This document shows positions 9,859-18,464 of a stretch of DNA of 60,006 nt, piece by piece. The position numbers and the translations under genes were made by a program. Source of the stretch: Mycobacteriaceae bacterium (GTDB lineage: Bacteria; Actinomycetota; Actinomycetes; Mycobacteriales; Mycobacteriaceae). The notes under the pieces are model-generated. The model was not told where the DNA came from. It saw only the letters and a program-made list of their open reading frames with translations, and did not search any database. Position 1 is the stretch's first letter. Every line of letters begins with the position of its first letter. Where the stretch lies: NCBI GenBank assembly GCA_019245755.1, contig JAFARC010000076.1, positions 1 through 60,006 of the forward strand, in the 5' to 3' direction.

Positions 9859-9914
9859 CGGGCATTACCTCTTTTCTTGCTGCAAAGTCCGGTCAACGAG
9901 TCTACGTGGGCGGG

Positions 9915-10511
9915 TTATGCCCGGCCCGTGACGATGTCGACGAACAGCCGGTGCACGCGGCGATCGCCGGTGATCTCGGGGTGAAACGCGGTGGCCAGCA
10001 TCGGCCCCTGACGCACGGCGACAATATGGTCGGCGGCGCGGGCCAGCACCTGCACGCCGCGCCCGACCCGCTCGACCCACGGTGCCCGGATGAACACCGC
10101 GTGCACCGGCGAATCCAGTCCAGCGAACGGGATGTCGCCCTCGAACGAGTCGACCTGGCGGCCGAAGGCGTTGCGGCGCACGGTCATTTCGATGCCGCCC
10201 AGCGGCAGCGCCTGGCGGCCGTCGGCGCCGGCGTCGATGATCTCGGTGGCCAACAGGATCATCCCGGCGCACGACCCGTATACCGGCATTCCGTCGGAGA
10301 CCCGCCGGCGCAGCGGCTCGAGCAACTCGAACTCTCGCAGCAGGTGGCTCATCACCGTCGACTCGCCGCCGGGGATCACCAGCGCGTCCGCGGCGTCAAG
10401 TTCGGTGCGCCGGCGCACCGTCGTCGCATCGGCGCCGGCCTCCCGCAGCGCAGCCAGGTGCTCGCGGGTATCGCCCTGCAGGGCCAGCACACCGACTCGG
10501 GGCCCACTCAC
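9915..10511 (-). CDS. pdxT: Pyridoxal 5'-phosphate synthase glutaminase subunit PdxT
   Basis: 198 aa from GTG 10511, whose GTGA overlaps the tesB stop. Class I glutaminase that feeds ammonia to PdxS for vitamin B6 synthesis. Seen: [14 protein letters not shown] at the start, [10 protein letters not shown] (oxyanion region), catalytic Cys in [11 protein letters not shown], and the His-Glu pair in [10 protein letters not shown]. The partner gene pdxS is upstream in the same run, separated by tesB. Confidence 0.96.
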   Translation of the reverse strand: MSGPRVGVLALQGDTREHLAALREAGADATTVRRRTELDAADALVIPGGESTVMSHLLREFELLEPLRRRVSDGMPVYGSCAGMILLATEIIDAGADGRQALPLGGIEMTVRRNAFGRQVDSFEGDIPFAGLDSPVHAVFIRAPWVERVGRGVQVLARAADHIVAVRQGPMLATAFHPEITGDRRVHRLFVDIVTGRA

Positions 10512-11356
10512 CCCGGGGCCGACGGCTGGTAGTCGCGCGGGTAGCGGGTCAGACCCTCCTGCACCACCGCGGCGACCATCCGACCGCCGCGGTCGAAGAT
10601 CTTGCCCTGGGTCAGCGCGCGTCCACCGCTGGCCGACGGCGAGGACTGGTCGTAGAGCAGCCACTCGTCGGCGCGGAAGGGACGCAGAAACCACAGCGCG
10701 TGGTCCAGGGACGCGACCTGCAGGTGTTCGCGGTCGGCCTTGTGGATCACCTGAGCGGAGCCCAGCAGCGTCAGATCGCTCATGTAGGCCAGCGCGCAGA
10801 TGTGCAGGACCCGGTCGTCGGGCAACGGATCGCGGTGGCGGAACCACACCTGCTGCTGCGACGCCTTGCCGGGGATTCGCTCCACCTTGTCACGCGGCAC
10901 CATCCGCAGATCCCACTCGTCGAACTGGCGGAAGACCTCGCTGTCGAGGTAGTTCGTGGAGCGGACCTCGGTCAGGTCCTCGGGCGGCGGCGCTTCGGGC
11001 ATCTGGTCCTGGTGCTCGATGCCGCGCTGCTCGGTCTGGAAGGACGCCGACATCGAAAAGATCGTTTCACCGTGCTGGATCGCACTGACCCGCCGGGTGC
11101 AAAACGAGCTGCCGTCGCGCACCCGCTCGACGAGAAACACCGTGCGTATCTTGGGGTCGCCGGGTCGCAGGAAATAGCCGTGCAGCGAATGCACGTGATA
11201 GCGATCGTCGACCGTGCGCACCGCCGACACCAGCGATTGCCCGGCGACGTGGCCGCCGAACGTCCGGTTGCGGATGCCGGGGCCGGTGCTGGCCACGCTG
11301 CCGCGAAAGATGTTGATCTCGAGCTGCTCGAGATCAAGGATCTCCTCGATTGCCAT
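10508..11356 (-). CDS. tesB: Acyl-CoA thioesterase II
   Basis: 282 aa. Double-hotdog thioesterase that hydrolyses medium/long acyl-CoA to free acid and CoA. Seen: N-terminal [39 protein letters not shown], and in the second hotdog [11 protein letters not shown] and [23 protein letters not shown], all typical TesB landmarks. Length is standard. It sits between pdxS and pdxT, an arrangement also recalled for M. tuberculosis (Rv2605c, tesB2). Translationally coupled to pdxT. Confidence 0.95.
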   Translation of the reverse strand: MAIEEILDLEQLEINIFRGSVASTGPGIRNRTFGGHVAGQSLVSAVRTVDDRYHVHSLHGYFLRPGDPKIRTVFLVERVRDGSSFCTRRVSAIQHGETIFSMSASFQTEQRGIEHQDQMPEAPPPEDLTEVRSTNYLDSEVFRQFDEWDLRMVPRDKVERIPGKASQQQVWFRHRDPLPDDRVLHICALAYMSDLTLLGSAQVIHKADREHLQVASLDHALWFLRPFRADEWLLYDQSSPSASGGRALTQGKIFDRGGRMVAAVVQEGLTRYPRDYQPSAPG

Positions 11357-11362
11357 GCGCGG

Positions 11363-11440
11363 CTATACAATCTGCTCTTCGCGCTGCTCTTGGCGCAAGC
11401 GGCTCATCGCCACAATCTGCTCTTCGCGCAAGCGGCTCAT
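11363..11440 (-). CDS. 25-aa mini-ORF built from a repeated motif
   Basis: ATG at 11440, stop TAG at 11363-11365. The start is four bases after the pdxS stop and the stop is six bases before the tesB start, so it fits exactly into the operon. The peptide is MSRLREEQ-type sequence twice, the second copy with a four-residue insertion. No Shine-Dalgarno is visible apart from the upstream coding sequence. It may be a translated peptide, a coupling device, or simply a repeat element inserted in frame. Confidence 0.35.
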   Translation of the reverse strand: MSRLREEQIVAMSRLRQEQREEQIV

Positions 11441-11444
11441 CGCC
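11367..11444. repeat. Imperfect direct repeat between pdxS and tesB
   Basis: Copy A (11412-11444) is ACAATCTGCTCTTCGCG followed by CAAGCGGCTCATCGCC. Copy B (11367-11411) is the same with 12 extra bases, CTGCTCTTGGCG, between the halves. The unit looks like a short intergenic element rather than part of either gene. Confidence 0.85.
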
Positions 11445-12356
11445 CTACCAGCCCCGCTCGGCCAGCCGGTGCGGGGTCGCGATCTCCTCGACGTTGATGC
11501 CGACCATCGGCTCGCCGAGGCCGCGCGACACCCGCGCCAACACGTCGGGGTCGTCGTAGAAGGTGGTGGCCTTGACGATCGCGGCGGCTCGCTGGGCGGG
11601 GTCGCCGGACTTGAAGATGCCCGACCCGACGAACACGCCCTCGGCGCCGAGTTGCATCATCATCGCCGCGTCGGCCGGGGTCGCGATGCCGCCGGCGGTG
11701 AACAGCGTCACCGGCAGCTTGCCGGCCCGGGCCACCTCGGCGACCAGCTCGTAGGGGGCCCGCAGCTCCTTGGCCGCAACGTAGAGCTCGTCGTCGCACA
11801 ACGACGTCAGCCGCCGGATCTCGCCGCCGATGGCCCGCATGTGCGTGGTGGCGTTGGAGACGTCACCGGTGCCGGCTTCGCCCTTGGAGCGGATCATCGC
11901 CGCCCCCTCGGCGATCCGACGCAGCGCCTCGCCCAGGTTGGTGGCCCCGCACACGAACGGCACGGTGAACTTCCACTTGTCGATGTGGTGGGTGTAGTCC
12001 GCGGGGGTGAGCACCTCGGACTCGTCGACGTAGTCCACGCCAAGGCTCTGCAGGATCTGCGCCTCGACGAAGTGCCCGATCCGTGCCTTGGCCATCACCG
12101 GGATCGTGACCGCGGCCATGATGCCTTCGATCATGTCGGGATCACTCATCCGCGAGACACCGCCCTGCGCCCGGATGTCGGCCGGCACCCGTTCGAGCGC
12201 CATCACCGCCACCGCGCCGGCGCCCTCCGCGATGCGGGCCTGCTCCGGCGTGACGACGTCCATGATCACGCCGCCCTTGAGCATCTCAGCCATTCCGCGC
12301 TTGACCCGCGCGGTTCCGGTCTGCCCCGACCCGTTCGGATGAGCCGCGGTGTCCAC
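11445..12356 (-). CDS. pdxS: Pyridoxal 5'-phosphate synthase lyase subunit PdxS
   Basis: 303 aa. Makes pyridoxal phosphate from ribose 5-phosphate, glyceraldehyde 3-phosphate and ammonia supplied by PdxT. Seen: [34 protein letters not shown], the strongly conserved [23 protein letters not shown], and [17 protein letters not shown] (phosphate loop). Essentially full length and unmodified. First gene of the pdxS-mini-ORF-tesB-pdxT-yebC run. The gene divergent to it is the TetR regulator, with about 140 bases between them. Confidence 0.97.
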   Translation of the reverse strand: MDTAAHPNGSGQTGTARVKRGMAEMLKGGVIMDVVTPEQARIAEGAGAVAVMALERVPADIRAQGGVSRMSDPDMIEGIMAAVTIPVMAKARIGHFVEAQILQSLGVDYVDESEVLTPADYTHHIDKWKFTVPFVCGATNLGEALRRIAEGAAMIRSKGEAGTGDVSNATTHMRAIGGEIRRLTSLCDDELYVAAKELRAPYELVAEVARAGKLPVTLFTAGGIATPADAAMMMQLGAEGVFVGSGIFKSGDPAQRAAAIVKATTFYDDPDVLARVSRGLGEPMVGINVEEIATPHRLAERGW

Positions 12357-12498
12357 TGTTGCCCCTCTATTTCTAGGTACCCCCGGTACCGACCCAGTCT
12401 AGTGGGCGGATGCCAGCTCATTTCGCCGCGAGTGGGCAGGCAGCGACGCTTCCCGGTGTGTCGTTCGCCTGTCGAGATGGTCTTGGTAGACGGCACCG

Positions 12499-12524
12499 TG
12501 TTATGTATGTCAACATACATAACA
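12499..12524. promoter_or_regulatory. Palindromic operator over the TetR start
   Basis: Two perfect 12-base arms, TGTTATGTATGT and ACATACATAACA, separated by two bases. The right arm ends on the A of the TetR ATG (12524). This is far longer than chance and is the classic layout of a self-repressing TetR-family gene, blocking transcription of itself and of the overlapping oxidoreductase. Confidence 0.9.
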
Positions 12525-13123
12525 TGGCTGAGGCCGACCCGCGGGCAAGCGGCGCGAGTCCGCGTGAGCGCATGGTGGTGTCGGCAGCGCTGTTGATCCG
12601 GGAACGTGGCGCCCACCCGACCGCGATCGCCGATGTGCTTGAACACAGCGGCGCGCCGCGCGGATCGGCGTACCACTATTTCCCCGGCGGGCGCACCCAG
12701 CTGTTGTGCGAAGCCGTCGATTACGCGGGCGACTACGTCGCCGCCAAGATCGCCCGGGGCCCGGCCGGCCTGGACGTGCTCGACGCTCTGATGCAGAGCT
12801 ACCGCGAGCAGCTGATCCGCTCCGACTACCGGGCCGGTTGTCCGATCGTCGCGGTCGCGGTCGAAGCCGGCGATCCGGACAACCCGAACCCGGTGGCCGA
12901 GCGCGCCGCAAAGGTGTTCAGCCGGTGGACCGAGCTGATCACGACGCGGCTGGTGACCGACGGCATTACCGCAGTCCGCGCCGCGGAGCTGGCGATGCTG
13001 ATCACCGCCTCGATCGAGGGTGCGATCGTCGTCGCCCGGGCATCGCGTGACGTCTCACCCCTCGACACTGTGCACCGCGAACTACGGGCGCTGCTGCGGA
13101 AGGAACTCGGCGATGACGGATGA
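12524..13123 (+). CDS. TetR-family repressor (LmrA/YxaF type)
   Basis: 199 aa from ATG 12524, chosen because the helix-turn-helix starts soon after; an in-frame ATG at 12503 lies inside the operator. Seen: N-terminal DNA-binding part (ERMVVSAALLIRERG, TAIADVLEHSGAPRGSAYHYFPGGRTQLL) and an all-helical ligand domain with CPIVAVAVEAGDP and LAMLITASIEGAIVVARA, as in LmrA/YxaF-like regulators. It overlaps the downstream oxidoreductase by 11 bases, so they form one unit. The pairing resembles Rv0196-Rv0197 of M. tuberculosis (recalled, not checked). Ligand unknown. Confidence 0.9.
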   Translation: MAEADPRASGASPRERMVVSAALLIRERGAHPTAIADVLEHSGAPRGSAYHYFPGGRTQLLCEAVDYAGDYVAAKIARGPAGLDVLDALMQSYREQLIRSDYRAGCPIVAVAVEAGDPDNPNPVAERAAKVFSRWTELITTRLVTDGITAVRAAELAMLITASIEGAIVVARASRDVSPLDTVHRELRALLRKELGDDG

Positions 13124-15347
13124 ATGGCAGTCGACGGCGTGCATCCTGTGCGAATGCAACTGCGGCATCGTGGTGCAACTCGACGGCCGCAGGCTGGCCC
13201 ACATCCGTGGCGACAAAGCACATCCGGCGTCTGGAGGATATACCTGCAACAAGGCACTGCGGCTCGATCACTATCAGAACAACCCAACCCGGTTAACGAC
13301 GCCGATGCGCCGCCGGTCCGACGGCAGCTACGAGGAGATCGACTGGGACACGGCCATTGCCGAGGTCGCCGCCGGTCTGCGGCGCATCCGGGACGCGTAC
13401 GGCGGGGAGAAGATCTTCTACTACGGCGGTGGCGGCCAGGGCAACCACCTCGGTGGCGCCTACGCCGGCGCGTTTCTGCGCGCAATCGGTTCGCGGTACC
13501 GATCGAATGCGCTGGCGCAGGAGAAAACCGGCGAGGCGTGGGTCGATGCCAACCTCTACGGCGGGCACACCCGCGGCGAGTTCGCACACGCCGAGGTCTC
13601 GGTGTTCGTGGGCAAGAACCCGTGGATGTCGCAGAGCTTTCCGCGCGCCCGTGTCGTTCTCAACGAAATCGCAAAAGACCCGCACCGCGCGATGATCGTC
13701 ATCGACCCCGTGCTCACCGACACCGCCAAGCTGGCCGACCTCCACCTGCGGGTGCGGCCGGGCACCGATGCCTGGTGCCTGGCGGCCCTGGCCGCGTTGC
13801 TGGTGCAGGAAGACCTGTGCGACGAGGCGTTTCTGGCCGAACACGTCAACGGCGCCGATGCGGTGCGAGCGGTGCTGCGCGACGTCCCGGTCGGCGACTA
13901 CGCGGAGCGCTGCGGCGTGGATCAGCAACTGCTTCGCGCGGCCGCGCGCCGCATCGGGGGGGCCCAAAGTGTTGCGGTGTTCGAGGATCTGGGCATTCAA
14001 CAGGCGCCCAACAGCACGCTGTGCTCGTACCTGAACAAGCTGCTGTGGATCCTCACCGGGAGCTTCGGCAAACGAGGCGGCCAGCATCTGCATTCCTCGT
14101 TCGGCCCACTGTTCCGGCACGTCCCCGAAGTCGGGCGCACGCCGGTGACCGGCGCTCCAGTCATCGGCGGGCTCGTGCCCAGCAACGCGGTGCCGCAAGA
14201 GATCCTGTCCGATCATCCGAACCGCTTCCGCGCGATGATCGTGGAAAGCAGCAATCCCGCCCACTCGATAGCCGACTCCGCGGCGTGCCACGAGGCATTC
14301 GCGTCGCTGGAGCTGCTGGTGGTCATCGACGTCGCGATGACCGAAACCGCCCGGTTGGCCCATTACGTCCTGCCTGCGGCGACCCAGTACGAGAAGCCTG
14401 AAGCAACGTTTTTCAATTTCGAGTTTCCGCACAACACTTTTCACCTGCGTCATCCGCTGTTGGAGCCGGCCGCGGGCACGCTGGCCGAGCCCGAGATCTG
14501 GGCGCGGCTGGTGCGAGCGCTCGGCGTCGTCGACGACGACGCGCTGCAGCCGCTGCGGGAGGCCGCGAGCAACGGGCGCGCGGCGTACGTGGAGGCGTTC
14601 ATGACCGCCGTGAGCGCCGACCCGATGTTGGGCAAGCTGGCGCCGTTCGTGCTGTACGAGACGCTGGGCCCCACGCTGCCCGATGGCCTCGCGGGTGCGG
14701 CAGCGCTGTGGGGGCTGGCCCAGAAGGCGGCGATGACCTATCCAGAGGCGGTGCGCCGCGCCGGGCACGCCGACGGCGACGCGCTCTTCGATGCGATTCT
14801 GCAGAACCGCTCGGGCGTCACGTTCACGGCGCACGACTACGAGGACGACTTCCAGCTGATCAGCCATCCCGATCACAAGATCGCGCTCGACATACCGGAG
14901 ATGGTCGCCGAGATCCGCCGGCTGTGCGATGCGCGGCCCGGGCTGACCACACCGGAGTTTCCGATCGTGCTGTCGGCGGGCGAGCGGCGGGCCTTCACCG
15001 CCAACGACATTTTCCGTGATCCGGCCTGGCGCAAGCGCGATGCGGACGGAGCGCTGCGGGTCAGCGTGGCGGATGCCGACGCGCTCGGTCTGGTGCAGGG
15101 CTGCCGGGTGCGTATCACGACGCAGGCCGGCAGCGCCGAGGCCAGTGTCGAGATCAGCGAGGCCATGCTTGCCGGGCATGCCTCGCTGCCGAACGGCTAC
15201 GGGCTGGATTTCACCGACGCCGAGGGCCGGTCGCTGATCCCGGGTGTCGCCCCCAACTCGCTCACCGCGACCCGCTGGCGCGACGCCTTCGCCGGTACCC
15301 CGTGGCACAAGCATGTGCCCGCCCGGATCGAGCGGTTGATCATCTGA
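13113..15347 (+). CDS. Molybdopterin oxidoreductase with N-terminal [4Fe-4S] site
   Basis: 744 aa from ATG 13113. DMSO-reductase/formate dehydrogenase superfamily. Near the N-terminus CILCECNCG plus a later Cys in GYTCNKALRLDHY form the [4Fe-4S] motif. Then come molybdopterin guanine dinucleotide motifs: YYGGGGQGNHLGG, VFVGKNPWMSQSFPRAR, MIVIDPVLTDTAKLADLHL, GTDAWCLAALAA, and a C-terminal cofactor-closing domain near 620-744 (SAGERRAFTANDIFRD, SLPNGYG, GVAPNSLT). The metal-ligand position falls in a region without an obvious Cys/SeCys signature (LAQEKTGEAWV), so the substrate is uncertain; formate is not established. No twin-arginine signal, so cytoplasmic. Likely repressed by the upstream TetR protein. 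Confidence 0.88.
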   Translation: MTDEWQSTACILCECNCGIVVQLDGRRLAHIRGDKAHPASGGYTCNKALRLDHYQNNPTRLTTPMRRRSDGSYEEIDWDTAIAEVAAGLRRIRDAYGGEKIFYYGGGGQGNHLGGAYAGAFLRAIGSRYRSNALAQEKTGEAWVDANLYGGHTRGEFAHAEVSVFVGKNPWMSQSFPRARVVLNEIAKDPHRAMIVIDPVLTDTAKLADLHLRVRPGTDAWCLAALAALLVQEDLCDEAFLAEHVNGADAVRAVLRDVPVGDYAERCGVDQQLLRAAARRIGGAQSVAVFEDLGIQQAPNSTLCSYLNKLLWILTGSFGKRGGQHLHSSFGPLFRHVPEVGRTPVTGAPVIGGLVPSNAVPQEILSDHPNRFRAMIVESSNPAHSIADSAACHEAFASLELLVVIDVAMTETARLAHYVLPAATQYEKPEATFFNFEFPHNTFHLRHPLLEPAAGTLAEPEIWARLVRALGVVDDDALQPLREAASNGRAAYVEAFMTAVSADPMLGKLAPFVLYETLGPTLPDGLAGAAALWGLAQKAAMTYPEAVRRAGHADGDALFDAILQNRSGVTFTAHDYEDDFQLISHPDHKIALDIPEMVAEIRRLCDARPGLTTPEFPIVLSAGERRAFTANDIFRDPAWRKRDADGALRVSVADADALGLVQGCRVRITTQAGSAEASVEISEAMLAGHASLPNGYGLDFTDAEGRSLIPGVAPNSLTATRWRDAFAGTPWHKHVPARIERLII

Positions 15348-16374
15348 TCGGCTGTGGCCGGCGCGGCCGGCCGCCCGCGGCGTCGGCCAGGGTGTTGGCC
15401 TCGGCCAGCAGCTCACCGAGCTGCAGCGGATACACCGCCTCCCCGTCGGCGACAAGTCGGGCGATGTCATCGGCGTCGCACCAGCGGTGGCCGTGAATGT
15501 AGCGGCGCTCCAGCGCCGTGTGGCCCGCGGTGGACGGCTCGAAGCGGTGGGTCCGATGCACGAAGAACAGCTCACGGCTGCGGATCACGGAATTGTTGAA
15601 GTCGATGATCGCGTCGCGCTGCCAGACCGGCCCGATCATGGCTGCGGGGTCGGCTTGAAGGCCGGTCTCCTCGAATAGTTCACGGGCCGCCGCCTCGGGC
15701 AGCCGCTCGCCGTCGCGGGCCTGGCCGCCGACGGTGAACCACCATGTCGGCGCGTTGCCGTCGACGACCGCCGGGTCCGAGCCGCAGAGCAGCAGCACGC
15801 AGCCGTCCTCGTCGAGCAACACGATGCGCGCCGACGTGCGGACGTTCACCACTGCCGAGTCGGTGGGGGGCGCCGACTCAGCCCGCTCGGCGATCTCGAA
15901 ATACGTTGGCAGCGGAGCGTGTCCGCCCAGTCGCAGCCACCGCACCGGGCGCTGCTCCCGCAGTGCCAGCGTGTCACGGACCGCGTCGTTGTGGAACCGG
16001 CGGCCCAGCAGCACGCGCGCCTCGGCGTCGGCCAACTCGGCGATCAGGGCGGGCTTGAGGGCGGTGGTGTTCACCATCGCCAGTTCGGCGGACAGCTCGT
16101 TCTCGGCGGTTTCGCGCGCGGCTCGCGGTGCGCGCTCGGCGGCGTCAGCCAGCGCGACCAGGCGCCGGCACCGCGCGGTGTCGCCGTAGGCGTCGGCGGC
16201 CACCGCCCGGGCGACCACCGCGCGACGCGCCAGCGCGGCGTCGAGCGCCTGCCACGACAGGTCGTACCGCACGTGCAGCCGGTCCAGCCGGTTGGCGGTC
16301 TGATAGGCCCACGCGGCGACCGCGACCATCCCGACGAGAACCAGGACAAGGAGGATGACCGCCCAGACGATCAA
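15340..16374 (-). CDS. Membrane-anchored Nudix hydrolase
   Basis: 344 aa. An N-terminal membrane helix (residues 3-25) is followed by a helical region (30-160) and a Nudix domain (about 180-320). The Nudix box is complete: G-QARDG-E-x7-REL-F-EE-T-GL, with the metal-binding Glu residues present. Such enzymes hydrolyse nucleoside-diphosphate-linked compounds. The location in the pimA operon (start overlapping the pimA stop by ATGA) suggests a role around the membrane lipid pathway, but no substrate can be read from sequence. Corresponds in place to Rv2609c (recalled). Its end overlaps the convergent oxidoreductase by eight bases. Confidence 0.88.
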   Translation of the reverse strand: MIVWAVILLVLVLVGMVAVAAWAYQTANRLDRLHVRYDLSWQALDAALARRAVVARAVAADAYGDTARCRRLVALADAAERAPRAARETAENELSAELAMVNTTALKPALIAELADAEARVLLGRRFHNDAVRDTLALREQRPVRWLRLGGHAPLPTYFEIAERAESAPPTDSAVVNVRTSARIVLLDEDGCVLLLCGSDPAVVDGNAPTWWFTVGGQARDGERLPEAAARELFEETGLQADPAAMIGPVWQRDAIIDFNNSVIRSRELFFVHRTHRFEPSTAGHTALERRYIHGHRWCDADDIARLVADGEAVYPLQLGELLAEANTLADAAGGRPRRPQPIR

Positions 16375-17495
16375 CTGGCCACCTGCACCTTCGCGCCGGT
16401 GCCGGCCACCGTCTCGTACACCCGCACGATCTGTTGGGCCACCACCGACCAGTCGTATCGGCGGACCGCGGCGCTGGCCGCCTCGACGTAGCGCGACCGC
16501 AACTCATCGCCATCGAGGACATCGATGATGCCGGCCGCCAGGGCCCCGGCGTCGTCGACGGGCACCAGCCGGCCGGCCGCCCCGTCCAGCAACACCCGCC
16601 GGAACGCGTCGAGATCGCTGGCCACCACCGGCGTCCCGGCGGCCATCGCCTCGACCAGCACGATACCGAAACTCTCCCCGCCGGTGTTGGGCGCGCAGTA
16701 CACGTCGGCGCCGCGCAGCGCCGAGGCCTTCGCCGCATCGTCGACCTGGCCGAGGAAACGCAGGTGGCCGGCCAGCGCGCCGGCGTGTTCGCGCAACTGG
16801 ATTTCGTCACCTCGGCCGACGATCAGTATCTGGAGGCCCGGGAACCGGTCGACCAGCGCTGGAAGTGCTCGTAAAAGCACCTCCATCCCCTTGCGGGGTT
16901 CGCCGTACCGGCCCAGAAACAACACGGTCTTACCCGCCCGTGGATAGCCGTCCGGCAGCGGCGCGTTGGCGAACGACGCGACGTCGACGCCGTTGGGGAT
17001 CTCGACCGCATCGGAGCCGAGGGCCTCCATCTGCCAGCGCCGGGCCACGTCGGACACCGCGATGCGGCCAACGATCTTCTCGTGCCATGGCCGCAGGATC
17101 GGCTCGAACAGACTGAGCGTCAGCGACTTGGTGGTCGACGTGTGAAACGTGGCGACGATCGGGCCCTCGGCGATCATCAGCGCCAGCATCGACAGGCTGG
17201 GCGCGTTGGGCTCGTGCAGGTGCAGCACATCGAAGTTGCCCTCGGCCAGCCATCGCTTCACCTTCCGGTGGGTGGCCGGCCCGAACCGCAGCCGCGCAAC
17301 CGACCCGTTGTACGGGATGGGCACGGCCTTGCCGCCGGACACCACGTAATCCGGCAGGTCCACATGGGGCGACGACGGTGCGAGCACGCTGACGTCGTGG
17401 TGGCGCGCGGTCATCACCTGCGCCAACTGCAGCACATGCGACTGGACGCCACCGGGTACGTCGAACGAGTACGGGCACACCATGCCGATGCGCAT
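16371..17495 (-). CDS. pimA: Phosphatidylinositol alpha-mannosyltransferase PimA
   Basis: 374 aa. GT4 enzyme that transfers the first mannose from GDP-mannose to phosphatidyl-myo-inositol on the inner leaflet, starting PIM/LM/LAM synthesis. Seen: MVCPYSFDVPGGVQSHV (Gly-rich acceptor loop), the amphipathic membrane-contact region, VLFLGRYGEPRKG, and the donor-binding ESFGIVLVEAMAAGTPVV (EX7E). Length matches M. tuberculosis PimA (378 from memory). The ATG directly follows the patA stop TAA. Confidence 0.96.
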   Translation of the reverse strand: MRIGMVCPYSFDVPGGVQSHVLQLAQVMTARHHDVSVLAPSSPHVDLPDYVVSGGKAVPIPYNGSVARLRFGPATHRKVKRWLAEGNFDVLHLHEPNAPSLSMLALMIAEGPIVATFHTSTTKSLTLSLFEPILRPWHEKIVGRIAVSDVARRWQMEALGSDAVEIPNGVDVASFANAPLPDGYPRAGKTVLFLGRYGEPRKGMEVLLRALPALVDRFPGLQILIVGRGDEIQLREHAGALAGHLRFLGQVDDAAKASALRGADVYCAPNTGGESFGIVLVEAMAAGTPVVASDLDAFRRVLLDGAAGRLVPVDDAGALAAGIIDVLDGDELRSRYVEAASAAVRRYDWSVVAQQIVRVYETVAGTGAKVQVAS

Positions 17496-18464
17496 TTAGG
17501 GATTGTCCCCCGACAACTGGGCGCGGCGCTCGGTGGACAGGTCGGCTAGCCACTGCGGCTGCAGCATGTGCCAGTCGGCGGGATGGGCGGCGATGTCTTC
17601 GGCGAACCGGTCCGCGAGCGCCTGCGTGACGATGCGGATGTCGCCCGAGCCGGTGTCCAGCGGCGGGTGGATGTCAACACCCCAGCCGTCCCCCTCGTAC
17701 GAGCAATGCACCGGCAGCAGCGCGGCGCCGGTCTGGATGGCAAGCCGGGCCGATCCCGCAGGCATCCGGGTGGGTTCGGAGAAAAACCGAACGTTCACCC
17801 CGCTGCGCGTCAGGTCACGTTCGGCCATCAGGCACACCACCCGGTTCGCCCGCAGCCGGTCGGCCAACACCTCGTACGGCGGGCGCCGGCCGGACGTGGC
17901 GGGCCCGGTCAGCGGCAGCACCTCGAAGCCGAGGCTTTCCCGGTAGGCGATGAACCGCCGGTACAGCGACTCCGGTTTGAGCCGTTCGGCGACCGTGGTG
18001 AAGGTGCCGTGGGCGTGTACCAGCCACACCCCGGCCATGTCCCAGTTGCCGCTGTGCGGCAACGCCAGCACCGCGCCGCGGCCGGCCGCCAGCGCCGCCC
18101 GCAGGTGCTCGTCGCCCCGCACGCCGTCACTGAGGCGCTGACCCAGGACCCGGTGATCCATCGCCGGCAGCCGAAACACCTCCCGCCAATAGCGCGCATA
18201 AGACGCCAACGACGCGCGGATCAGCGCGTCGGGCACGTCGCGCGGTGCGACGCCGACAACGCGGGCGAGGTTCTTGCGGAGCTGCTCGGGACCCCCGCCC
18301 CGGGCGGCGTAGCGGGCACCGGCGTCAAAAGCGTTGCGGGCAAGCTCATCCGGCATCGCCCGCACCATCCGCCAGCCCGCGGCGAAACCCCAGTCGGTGA
18401 GGTGCCGCCCCAGCAGGGCGCGGCCGGTTCTGGCCGGTCGTGGTGTGGCCGGGGTGCTGATCAC
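17496..18464 (-). CDS. patA: Phosphatidylinositol mannoside acyltransferase PatA
   Basis: 322 aa from GTG 18464, which overlaps the pgsA1 stop (GTGA). Peripheral membrane acyltransferase that adds a fatty acid to the mannose of PIM1/PIM2. Seen: the HX4D catalytic motif HSGNWDMAG, AERLKPESLYRRF, CLMAERDLTRSG and an N-terminal helical segment. The family is the LPLAT/HtrB type. Order pgsA1-patA-pimA is conserved in mycobacteria and gives the function with good confidence. Confidence 0.94.
   Translation of the reverse strand: MISTPATPRPARTGRALLGRHLTDWGFAAGWRMVRAMPDELARNAFDAGARYAARGGGPEQLRKNLARVVGVAPRDVPDALIRASLASYARYWREVFRLPAMDHRVLGQRLSDGVRGDEHLRAALAAGRGAVLALPHSGNWDMAGVWLVHAHGTFTTVAERLKPESLYRRFIAYRESLGFEVLPLTGPATSGRRPPYEVLADRLRANRVVCLMAERDLTRSGVNVRFFSEPTRMPAGSARLAIQTGAALLPVHCSYEGDGWGVDIHPPLDTGSGDIRIVTQALADRFAEDIAAHPADWHMLQPQWLADLSTERRAQLSGDNP

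Noticed and set aside
12410..12523. Longer N-terminus for the TetR protein
   Set aside because: It would be encoded upstream of and through the operator; the family fold starts after 12524.
13113..15347. Naming the molybdoenzyme fdhF (formate dehydrogenase)
   Set aside because: No clear Cys/SeCys-His pair at the metal-ligand position; only the superfamily can be supported.
13293..15575. 760-codon minus-strand frame opposite the molybdopterin oxidoreductase
   Set aside because: Antisense shadow with Arg/Gln/His-rich composition; the plus-strand gene has clear motifs.
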